This document shows positions 20,295 through 29,780 of a stretch of 64,000 bases of DNA, piece by piece (positions within the stretch are counted from its first letter, which is position 1; each line of letters starts with the position of its first letter). Source of the stretch: Rhizophagus irregularis (taxonomy: Eukaryota > Glomeromycota > Glomeromycetes > Glomerales > Glomeraceae); the NCBI RefSeq assembly GCF_026210795.1, contig NC_089436.1, positions 1,674,001-1,738,000 on the forward strand, read 5' to 3'. Below the pieces are notes generated by a model. The model worked only from the letters and a program-made list of their open reading frames with translations. It was not told the DNA's origin and did not search any database. The translations under genes were made by a program, and so were the position numbers.

Positions 20295-21368
20295 TCAGAA
20301 GTTTTTTTCCCTATCTAAGGCTGTCTCGCTAATAGTAAGCCTTACTGAGGGATTTCTAGTTCCAGGTTCTCTTTCATGGTTTGCACGATGGCAATAAAAT
20401 CTATATGTTTTTTTATTTCGTAGGATATATGCATTATCACTTTCATGTTCCCGATCACATATTGGACAGTGCGATGGGGAGTTGCGTACTAATGGAAATA
20501 AGTCAGGGATGTTATCTGAAGGAAATGAGAGAGTATAACCTTCGATAGAATTATCTCTAAGTAATGTTTCTATGAAATCGAATTCAGCCTGATCATTTTC
20601 GATATTGGCATCAGTATTTTCATTTCCTTTGATCGGGCATCTCTTAACTTCTGGCTCTGAAACAGTCAAAAGAGGACTATCAATGATTCTGGAATCATCA
20701 TTGGGCGGACGAATCATAAAGTCAAAGATGGATCCATCTTTTGGACGAATAGCTTTTTTTATACGAACATGTTTGTCTGTTTTTTTATCATATTTGGGCG
20801 TTCCAAGCATCCGCAAGGAGAAAGATTTGAAAGAACCTATATTTGCTATATTATCAATTATCCTTTTTTTCTGTAATCCTGCTGGAAGTTTCTTGCGAAC
20901 AAGTTCGGTGAAAGCTGAAACCTTAGCGATATTTGGAAGTCTCATGCTGAAAGTTAAGACATGTAGAGATATTTTTTTCTCATCACTACTTTCGGCAATA
21001 GACATAGTTTCTTTATCCCATTCTGGGAATATTTCTAGGCAAATATCTCTAAAGGCGCGACAAAGTAAATTTTTTGCCTGACCGCTTGAAAGCTTGGGGG
21101 TAATAGCATTTAATGCTTCTACTAGTAAGTCAAAATCTATAATGGGGCGGAGTGGTTCATCACCATCGATGATTTCGTGTAAGGAATGGCCTTCACGTTC
21201 TGCGAGTATGGCCTCTATTTCGTCCTCGTTATCTGCGCCAAGGAATTGTCTTGGTCTGACGCTATCATCACGAATTTTATATTGGTATTGACCTACATCG
21301 GAGGCTTTAAACCCACATGGGGCGGAGGCGTCGGAGAGGAACTCTGAAAGCTCAGAATGTTCGGTCAT
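20295..21368 (-). CDS. AEP-superfamily primase with zinc-binding C-terminus, 357 aa
   Basis: From ATG 21368. The first AEP motif is RPIIDFD (residues about 74-80; D-x-D binds metal), the second KISLHVLTF (about 132-140; S-x-H) and the third lies near FSLRMLGTPK (about 183-192). Residues about 301-331 hold CPICDREH and FYCHRANHE, a Cys/His zinc site as in PriCT/zinc regions of viral primases. The order AEP, zinc knuckle, then D5-type helicase matches large DNA viruses, virophages and plasmids that prime their own replication. It is immediately upstream of the helicase on the same strand and divergent from a Cys/His-rich gene across 117 bases. It is not the host's two-subunit primase. Confidence 0.7.
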   Translation of the reverse strand: MTEHSELSEFLSDASAPCGFKASDVGQYQYKIRDDSVRPRQFLGADNEDEIEAILAEREGHSLHEIIDGDEPLRPIIDFDLLVEALNAITPKLSSGQAKNLLCRAFRDICLEIFPEWDKETMSIAESSDEKKISLHVLTFSMRLPNIAKVSAFTELVRKKLPAGLQKKRIIDNIANIGSFKSFSLRMLGTPKYDKKTDKHVRIKKAIRPKDGSIFDFMIRPPNDDSRIIDSPLLTVSEPEVKRCPIKGNENTDANIENDQAEFDFIETLLRDNSIEGYTLSFPSDNIPDLFPLVRNSPSHCPICDREHESDNAYILRNKKTYRFYCHRANHEREPGTRNPSVRLTISETALDREKNF

Positions 21369-21485
21369 TTTTTCTCAAGCAATTTACGATAATTTATAGT
21401 TATACCAAATCTCGAGGTATATTATTCACAAGAAAAAAGTTTAAAATGAAAATAATTCCCCGACATTATTAATTGATATATACAA

Positions 21486-21797
21486 ATGGGAGGCGGAAAA
21501 AAGGTGACACTCTGGAATTTTTATTATTGTCCATATATTCTTAGGACTGGAGAAGTGTGCAATCGGAGATGCTATCATCCAAAGGGATGTAAAGTCCATC
21601 GAAAATCTAGGCAAGTTCCTTGCAAAGAACCCGGGTGTGAAGAGAATACAAGATCCAAATATGACTATTGCGATACACATGCAAAAAAACATAGATCAAG
21701 GGAGCATTATCATCAGAAAAAGCAGGCTAAGTTGGCTTCGGCGGAGATACTGGTAGGTAATTTAGAGGTAAACAAAAATAATACAACTTATCACTAG
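21486..21797 (+). CDS. Cys/His-rich zinc-cluster protein, 103 aa
   Basis: Starts at ATG 21486 (MGGGKKVTLWNFYYCPYILR) and is dense in zinc ligands: CPYILRTGEVCNRRCYHPKG, CKVHRKSRQVPCKEPGCEEN, then KYDYCDTHAKKHRSREHYHQ. Two or three C-x2-4-C...H-x-C units are likely, followed by a Lys-rich helix. It is divergent from the primase and reads directly into the iterated-site region (its last codons overlap the first site), a position common for a replication initiator or regulator; that role is inference. I recall similar Cys/His proteins in multiple copies in Rhizophagus. Confidence 0.55.
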   Translation: MGGGKKVTLWNFYYCPYILRTGEVCNRRCYHPKGCKVHRKSRQVPCKEPGCEENTRSKYDYCDTHAKKHRSREHYHQKKQAKLASAEILVGNLEVNKNNTTYH

Positions 21798-22225
21798 TGG
21801 ATCCCTTTGGGATCGTGTCACTAGAAAAAAAAGCTGGTGACAGAAGCCAGTGACGCAGACGATAGGCTCTTTAAGAATTCTAAGCTGAAAGAAATCTTTC
21901 TCGATGAGTGTCACCAGTGTCACTAGCGTCACTAGAAAAATCTGAGTTCCTTAACTTTTTTTTATTTTTTTATAGCATATATACACTATACATATATCAT
22001 ACCATAATATATATACATCATAGAAGATAGCATAGAAAAAATTCGTTTTTTTTTTCAGAATTTATTACTCTTTTACTAGTGACACTAGTGACACTAATCA
22101 AGAAAGAAATGAAATAGCATAATAACCTCAAGAAGTATAACGAACGTGTCACTAGTTCTGTCACTAGTTCCGTATACTAACTGATGACACTAGTGACGCT
22201 CAAAAAATAGCATACACACTGCCTC
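21786..22225. repeat. Iterated-site unit A (CTAGTGACA sites)
   Basis: About ten copies, in both orientations, of a 9-bp site CTAGTGACA / TGTCACTAG. Clusters lie at about 21908-21935, a tandem direct run at about 22074-22096, a pair at about 22147-22169 and a final site at about 22186-22197. Between them are T-rich and TAGCATA-rich AT stretches, ending CTCAAAAAATAGCATACACA. The layout is matched, site for site, by unit B. Confidence 0.7.
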
Positions 22226-22339
22226 AGCTGAAGAAAAAAATAGAGCTACAAATCAAGAGATTATTTTGCGACATTATTCATAAATTCGGCTCGATAAAAT
22301 TAAAAGGTTTGATACAATACAGAACTGGCCTTAGAAAGT

Positions 22340-22845
22340 TGTCCATAGAAAAAAATCGGACTATGAATGCTTCTATGGACGTCGGAAGTAGGTTTTGGGC
22401 AGTTTAGATTCCTGGAAAGCCATCCAGATGGGTGACCGATAGTGACCATAGAAAAAAATCAGACTATGGACGTCAGAAGTAGGGTTTTTGATGCTTTTAG
22501 ATCTCTGGAAGGCTTTACAGATGGGTGACCATAGCGACCATAATGACCATAGAAAAAATCGGATCTCTTAACTTTTTTTTTTATTTTTAGCATAGCATAT
22601 ATTACACATATACCACCCATATAGCATAAAAAATGATCGCATATAATGGAACATTTATAGCATAGGAAAAGTTTCGAAAATTTCCCTACAACTTTACTTT
22701 TACTATGGACACTATGGACACTAGGGACAAATATAGAAGAAAAGAAGCAATAAACTTAAAATCCCCAAAAACGATACCATAATTGTCCATAGAAGCGTCC
22801 ATAGAAAAATTTCCCTATGGACACTCAAAAAAGTAGCATACACAT
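22340..22845. repeat. Iterated-site unit B (CTATGGACA sites)
   Basis: Paralogous to unit A: the same T-run block TTAACTTTTTTTTTTATTTT, the same TAGCATA stretches and the same end CTCAAAAAAGTAGCATACAC. All sites read CTATGGACA / TGTCCATAG or TGACCATAG instead of CTAGTGACA. Sites lie at about 22341, 22372, 22443, 22463, 22526-22551, a tandem run at 22703-22729, a pair at 22784-22805 and one at 22815. Two 110-base sub-repeats (CATAGAAAAAAATC, CTATGGACGTC) precede the part aligned with unit A. Confidence 0.7.
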
Positions 22846-22860
22846 TATCTCCGACCCAGA

Positions 22861-23172
22861 TTAAACCATGATCGGACCTCGGAAGTGCTTACAACATCCC
22901 GCCAATATACCGGCAACTAATAGGCAATAGTTGGTGCACTTCCGGCAATCAAATGGGTCAGGCCAAGATAATACATATGCACCTCCAATTCTAGATACAA
23001 AAAATATGTGGCACAAATGCATATATATTGGGTTCCGGAAACATTCCCAGAACATTCCCGTCACTATCCCGTAACTATGTGAGGGTGTTCGGACGCCGAA
23101 CAGGATCACGTGACCGGCGCAGTAAGGCGCAGTCAAAAATCGCTCCATAAATTCGGCCAGTTCTTTAGACAT
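22861..23172 (-). CDS. Doubtful hypothetical frame, 103 aa
   Basis: Open from ATG 23172 (MSKELAEFMERFLTAPYCAG), rich in Cys and aromatic residues (YCLLVAGILAGCCKH near the end), no domain known to me. It lies in a G+C-richer block that also contains TCACGTGACCGGCGCAGTAA, a motif shared with the RING gene's 3' flank, so it may be repeat-derived rather than coding. Confidence 0.25.
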   Translation of the reverse strand: MSKELAEFMERFLTAPYCAGHVILFGVRTPSHSYGIVTGMFWECFRNPIYMHLCHIFFVSRIGGAYVLSWPDPFDCRKCTNYCLLVAGILAGCCKHFRGPIMV

Positions 23173-23827
23173 AATATTTCGGCATCCAAGCTGGCAAACT
23201 ACCAGTTCCCTACCAGTTCCATGGCAGTTCCACAGTAGCTACCAGGTCACTACCATGGCACCAAGTTGGAACCTCAAATCATGTGTCTAAAAGATCGGCC
23301 GAAATTATGGCATAGTGCCGGCCGAAATTAATCGCGGATCTAGATCGAACCACTGCTTAGCCCGACGTGATATTTTTTTACGTATTTCGGCATTAGCACA
23401 ACAAAATAAGTAAAGAATAAGCCTCGACACCTTAACAGGCAACCAAAGAGACCCAGAAGCAGGTAAACAAATAAATAGCTCTTTATTAATAAAATGAGCA
23501 CAGACCATTGAAAATAAGCAGATAGTTAGAAGGTAATAAAAAAGAAATAGAGCAATAAAATCAAATAAATATCTACAAAGCAATAAAAAAGCTACAAAAT
23601 AATAAAATCAAGTAGATAGCAATAAAGCAATAAAAAAGGCCATAGAGCACGAAAACAAGAAAGTAGGTAACATTATACCCATAAGTAGGTAACATTATAT
23701 AGCAAGTAGTTAACAGTCTAATAGACTGTTAACTACTAATTTCTTTGACTTGATAGACGGTCTTGATGTAAGTTTTTTCTTCTTTCTTTTCGTTTTCTCT
23801 CCTTTTTTCTTTAAAGTTGGTACTAAT
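23173..23827. other. Spacer: CCAGTTCC repeats, then AT-rich minisatellite
   Basis: At about 23195-23265 the phrase TACCAGTTCC and variants recur five times. From about 23580 the sequence becomes A-rich with AATAAAAAAGC repeats. From 23740 a pyrimidine-rich stretch with TTCTTTAAAGTTGGTACTAA belongs to the minisatellite family that is also at 39.3-39.97 kb and is the target of the transposon that starts at 23828. A 92-codon minus frame (23305-23583) has no recognised feature. Confidence 0.4.
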
Positions 23828-26800
23828 AGGACCCCGAAGAATACATATATAACTCAGATCTAGACTCAAAATTTTAATATAACTTTATACACTTAATTTT
23901 ATTAAAAGCTTTATACAAAATCATCATATAAGTTTAAATTTTATTATAAATTATACAATTTCAGATGTGAGTTTATATATAATCAAAATTATTTTTTATT
24001 TATACTAATAAAATTTCTTCAATATCTAATTATCACATTAGTTTTGTGTAATTATATGAATTATTTCTTTTTGTTTAAAAAAATCATAATAAGTTTTTGC
24101 TTTACCTAATAATTGAAGAGTATTATCAAAATTTTGTATATCCTATATATCTAAATGATAAAGAACATTCTTTGGACATTGGTGTGTAATTAAAACTTGA
24201 CCTTCTTCTATTTTAGCTGAAAAAATATTACGAATAATAGGAGTAAAAACTTTAAGAGTTAAATATGATATATTTTCAATATCAGTAATTGGTTCCTGAT
24301 TATAAGAATGATATCCATAAGCTTCATAAAAACTAGAAATTACTTGTCCGATACAAAGTTGTACTCCAAAATAAGCTATAACATAATTTTGTTCATTAAG
24401 AGGATTATTATGATTAATATTTGCATACTCTATGTTTTTAACTATAAACAATTAAATTAAAAGTTAGTCCAAAAGTAAAATTTTAATAAATATTAATATA
24501 AAATTATTTTAATTTAAACTTACTTAAACTTTGATTACTAGATAAAATTTTTTGTTTTTTATCTGATAATTTACTTTTGTAAATATTAGCAATAGATTGA
24601 CTTACAAGTTTTCGTTCATTTTTCCATCTTTTTTCTTGCTGTTTAACAAATCACATTTCTGCATTTTCATTTTTAGTAAAAAATGATACAATATGATTTG
24701 CTTGATTTGGATTAATTAAATCTGAATTGATTATTCTTGTATTATTTGTCTTGATTGTCCATTCAATATTTCGAGAAGTATAAGCATTATGCTTTTCACG
24801 TTGATAAACCATTTCTTGAATATCAATTCCATTTTTAGTGACAAATATCACATTATCGAAATCTTAAAATTAAAAAAAAATTTAAATATTTTTAAAAAAG
24901 TTTAAAATATGTAAATAAAATATAGTAACCTGTGCTAATCATGTTTTTTGAAGTTTCTATTTCAACCATATCAATAAAAGAAAGTTGTTTTTTGCATTCA
25001 TTTAATGATGAGTTTTTACTTTCATCATTTATATCCATTTTATTTCTTTCATTTTCTCTTTACCTCAAAAGATCCACTTCATTAGCAGCATGACTAATTA
25101 TTTGAGAAAGACCACAATTAGATAAGTTTTCATTCGAATTCTCCCTATCCTGCATGTATTTATCATTTGAACCAGAAATTTCTATATCATTAGGTGTTAT
25201 TAAGACATAAGGCCAAAGTGAATTAATAGGTATAATATCAGGTGTTAACATTTCCAAATATTCAGCAAGATTACATGCTATTTGACGTGATTAATCAAAT
25301 GTATGACGAATTTGATCATCATCTGGCCAGGTTCGTAATAGATTAATTTGATCATTTTTGATAAAATTTTGATTATATTCAAACTGATACCCTAAAATTA
25401 AATAACTTATTTTTAAATGTACTGATATAAATTATAATACATACAAAAATCATTTTACTTACCTTCACGTACAGATTTATCTTTATTAAAAGATATTTCC
25501 TTCGAATTTAATGCTTTAGTATAATGTTTTATTTTTGGTACCATATCTAACAACTCTGCAAAGTCAAAATCGGCGTTGACTTGTCTTGCTGCACCAAAAA
25601 AATGCTCACATGCTTCTGAGTCATGTATTCAAGAAACAAGAGGATATTGATTATAGAAATCTCTATGAGCTTTTACGAGTAAAACCATTGATTCAGCCAA
25701 TAAAGTAAGTATTGCAAATATTTGAGATGCAATAAAATTCTGGTTAGAGGAAATGAATTTAGGGTATTTTCGTGCTAATGTATTTATATGAAATCACCAA
25801 ATTCGTAAAAAAAAGTAGGATATCATCACCATTCTTATTCGTTCAATAGAAGTAATATTTCGATTCAAATAACTATCAACCAATTCGCCTACATCAATAA
25901 TAAAAGGTAATCAATTTCAATTCATATTTTTTATTATAAAATCGGGAATACATACCAATTATAAATAGATATACAAATGTTTCTTCAAATTCAGGTTTGA
26001 TTTTATTATTAGGATCGAGACAACATTTCAGATTTTTAGGACAGAAAATTCGATAAGCAGCACCATCATCTTGTCGGTTAAGTTTATATATATATATCAC
26101 ATTTATACATAGGACTTTCAGGGTGAGTAAGCAATTTTGTAAAATGGCCAAATCCCACGGTAGAATGATTAAGTGAAAGAACTCGAGCACCTGATATTGC
26201 TGCATTACATCCTATTTTTTTAGCATGTTTAGGGTCCTGAACTTGTATTACTGGTCCAATATTTGGAAAAATCGGACAATTGAAATCAATATTGTATGGT
26301 GAATAACTAATTCTAAGTCTACTGGAAGTTGATATTTATTGAACTTGATTTTGCGCATTAAACTCAACTTGAGCACTATCAGATCCAATCGAAATTATAT
26401 GTAATTTAAGTTCTTGCGCAAAATCTAGAAGTAATGTATGTATGTCCAATATTGATTCCGTTTTATCAGATCCAAGATTAGAAAGAAGAGCAATAATAAC
26501 GGAAGGGAATTTTGGCAATGGAACCTAATATATGATTTTAATCATCAATAACCGATATTAATGCAAATGTATTAATTACAGTTTTAACTTACTTGCAATA
26601 TATATACTCTTACATATTTGGCAACAGCATTATTTTTTTTGATTTTATCAATTGTGATCGAAATATCATTATATGTTTTAATATTTGTTTCATTATTTGA
26701 GAATGTAGAGCCAATAATGCATCCCATCTGTGAAGAATAGCGAAGACGGAGTTTCAGTTTGGTATTGTCTGTCATGGCTGCGATTGGCCCATCATAACCA

Positions 26801-27104
26801 ATAGAGTTCAAAAATCGTTTGAACTGAGCCACATTTTCGAAACAAAGATTTGGATCTGTTAGCATATCTTTGGAATTAGAACGCAAATGCCTAGAAGTAA
26901 GAAATTGTTATAATAATATATTTAATATAATAAGTATACATCAGGAAATTTTATAGCGCGAAAAATTGCGTAAGTTTACGATTTTGTAAGTTTACGAAAG
27001 TTTATGGCATAATATTTCAAAAAATTTCAAAATATTACGTAAGTTTACAATTTCGTAAGATTTATGTGATATTACGGTTAAAATATTACGTAAGTTTTCA
27101 ATAT

Positions 27105-27560
27105 CGTAAGATTTACGCAATATTACGGTCAAAATATTCTGCAAATTTACGAAACTGTAAACCTGCGTAATATTACGGTTGAAATATTTCGAAAATTTAC
27201 GAAACTGTAAACCTGCGTAATATTACGGTTGAAATATTTCGAAAATTTACGAAACTGTAAACCTGCGTAATATTACGGTTAAAATATTTCGAAAATTTAC
27301 GAAACTGTAAACCTGCGTAATATTACGGTTAAAATATTTTGAAAATTTACGAAACTGTAAACCTGCGTAATATTACGGTTGAAATATTTCGAAAATTTAC
27401 GAAACTGTAAACCTGCGTAATATTACGGTTAAAATATTTCAAAAATTTACGAAACTGTAAACCTGCGTAATATTACGGTCAAAATATTCTGCAAATTTAC
27501 GAAACTGTAAACCTGCGTAATATTACGGTTGAAATATTTCAAAAATTTACGAGATTGTAA
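27105..27560. repeat. 50-bp tandem repeat, about nine copies
   Basis: The unit is 50 bases: AAATATTTCGAAAATTTACG, AAACTGTAAACCTGCGTAAT, ATTACGGTTG. Most copies differ at one to three sites only (TTTCG/TTCTG, GGTTG/GGTTA). It contains the palindrome CGTAATATTACG and forms the subterminal part of the 10-kb element; a related but not identical TTACG repeat occupies the other end (36.45-36.93 kb). Confidence 0.75.
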
Positions 27561-28069
27561 ACTGCATATGCAGTAGAACGTATACAAGGGGCATGTAATA
27601 CTATTGAATAATCAAAAATAATATAAACACCTTTTTTTTATATAAACACCTTTTTTTTTAAGTTTGGGAAAGCAAATTTATTTTTATTTACGAATTTTTT
27701 ATTATTTACAATTTTTATGTTAAAAATTAAAGTAAATTCTAATTTTTATTATAACTTAATAAAAAAAATACACATTTGATACTTGTTCACTACTATTTTA
27801 TAAAATAGTATCCAGGCTGTATGGCGTGGACGTCAGTATCAGTCACAGCCCAAAAAAAACGTGAGTCTCCAGCCGATATTTGGTACGGACTGGGCCTAGC
27901 TACTCACTTAATAAATAATAAAAAAATAAAAATAATTATCTTCTTCTACGATACGTAGGTAAGTTTCTTCTTGCCCTACGATCATCACGCGTGACTAAAA
28001 TTGATCAAATTTATCAAATTTAAAACATGAACGTAAATATTAATTATAAATTTTATTATAGTATAATTA

Positions 28070-28560
28070 CCCGGCCTCTCCCAAAATCTCGTTCTAAATT
28101 CGCGATAATATCTTGCGCCGGTACGCGTCCACAGCCGCCGCCCAGGGTTACCATTACGATAAAGGACATAGTTCTAAATATCAAAATCAGTTTGAATATT
28201 CAGTAAATACATTTAATTTATATGAATGTAATGTTATTTATTTACTTACATGGTAATCCCCTGACGAGGTTCCTCCACTTTTGGCTGCACTGTTGCCCGG
28301 AAACCCTCGTTCGAAATATTCTATTTATTCTGATTCAATTAAATGGATTGGTTAATTTGAATTTAAATTCTTTCTTAAAGAAATTATAGATATTAGTCAT
28401 ATGAACCTATTGGCAACAGAAATTGTAAAATTCCTTTAAGCGCTTCTACCATTAATATTGGTACAGAAAACGACGGCCGTCTCGGCGTACGTCAATGTTT
28501 CGTCCATCATAGCCCAGTTCCAATGGACGTTATAATGGGAATGACGACGTGTGTGGCGAG
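28070..28560 (-). pseudogene. Remnant of a Myb/SANT-like gene
   Basis: A short block richer in G+C than its surroundings. On the minus strand three exon-like pieces occur: 28560-28433 (MMDETLTYAETAVVFCTN), 28325-28255 (IFRTRVSGQQCSQKWRNLVR) and 28165-28070 (YVLYRNGNPGRRLWTRTGAR), with a GTAAGT donor and a TTTAG acceptor between the last two. QQC-x2-KW-x-NLV is the third-helix pattern of Myb/SANT or trihelix DNA-binding domains, which accompany transposases in several DNA transposons. The reading frame changes within the middle piece. Its orientation and place suggest it belonged to the 10-kb element. Confidence 0.35.
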
Positions 28561-29020
28561 GTATTATTAGTAATTTGATTTTGGGATGAGTAAAAATTTG
28601 AAAGAAAGTCATAAAATGTCACTTTAAATAAAATTTGAACAATACCTCTTTGGTTTGATTTTATTTCTCGTTTCAATTAAAATTTAATTTATTAGACTTT
28701 TCATCATTAAACATATTAATTAAATCTCATGCGGATATGGATTATCTAAATATAAATATCATGATTCTAAATATAAATATAAATCACTTAATTTATTTTA
28801 ATTTTTTTTAAAAAAAAATCTTAGTTTGATTTCAATTAAAAATAATTAAAAATCATGTACATATTTTGGTTATTTAAATATAAATATCAATATATTATAT
28901 TTAAAAATAAACCAATTTATTATTAGCACATTCTATTGAATTTTAAAAAAATCAATTTTTTTTTTTAAAAAAAAAATCATCAATATATCATATTTAAAAA
29001 TAAAACAATTATATTCTGAT

Positions 29021-29404
29021 TAAAGATGTGATATGTAATTATTTTTAAAAGGTTGTAAGGTTGCAACTATTACAACATACATACAACACTTTTGTTGTAA
29101 TTGCAATACAATATTATAATTATTATATAGTATTATAATACTATTAAAATTGTAATTATTATATAGTGTTGTAATTATTTTTAATTATACAAATATGTAT
29201 TATAATATATTAATTATTTCTTTTTATAATGATATTTATTCTATAAAAACTTATTTTTGTAATTTTTATTTTTCAAAAAGAAAATTTTTGAATAATCATA
29301 AGTGTTGTAATATTACAACACTTTAACTTTAAAAGTAGTAATAGATTGCAACCCTTACTATTACAACATAAGGTAGTAATTATCAATTACATACTACATC
29401 TTTA
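29021..29404. mobile_element. 384-bp hAT-like MITE, copy 1
   Basis: Ends TAAAGATGT...ACATCTTTA, flanked by the perfect 8-bp duplication ATTCTGAT (29013-29020, 29405-29412). Body rich in TGTTGTAAT palindromes. A copy of the same length at 53659-54042 differs at few sites. No coding capacity. 8-bp duplications fit hAT (or P/Merlin); short ends prevent a firm call. Confidence 0.8.
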
Positions 29405-29780
29405 ATTCTGATTAAATATTTTGCATACATTTCTTAAAAAAATCATAAAAAAAAATCTTGTACGTCGTACATGCAATTACTAAATATCATCCCTTTGTGA
29501 TAAATAAAAAATTACGCAACACAAATTCAACACAAACTCAACACAAATTTAACAAATTTAACGAAATTTGGCCAAAATTAATAATTTTTTACCAGAATTA
29601 TCAACACAAATTGAACACAAATTGAACACAAATTTCAGTCACGATTTATTTATGTCACACCCGTGTTGTTAATAATTAAATAAATAAATCTGCATTTTAT
29701 TTATGATATGGGAAACGTGACCATAAATTCTTTAAGAATATAATTTTATTAAAATAAATCAAAACTCCTATATCAAGTGA

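Noticed and set aside
20605-21081. 158-codon plus-strand frame
   Set aside because: Antisense to the primase, whose motifs are clear on the minus strand.
21786-22845. CRISPR-like array
   Set aside because: Sites are 9 bp in both orientations with irregular gaps; no regular spacers, and a eukaryotic setting.
23305-23583. 92-codon minus-strand frame with hydrophobic head
   Set aside because: Low-complexity AT-driven hydrophobic residues; no start context, no family.
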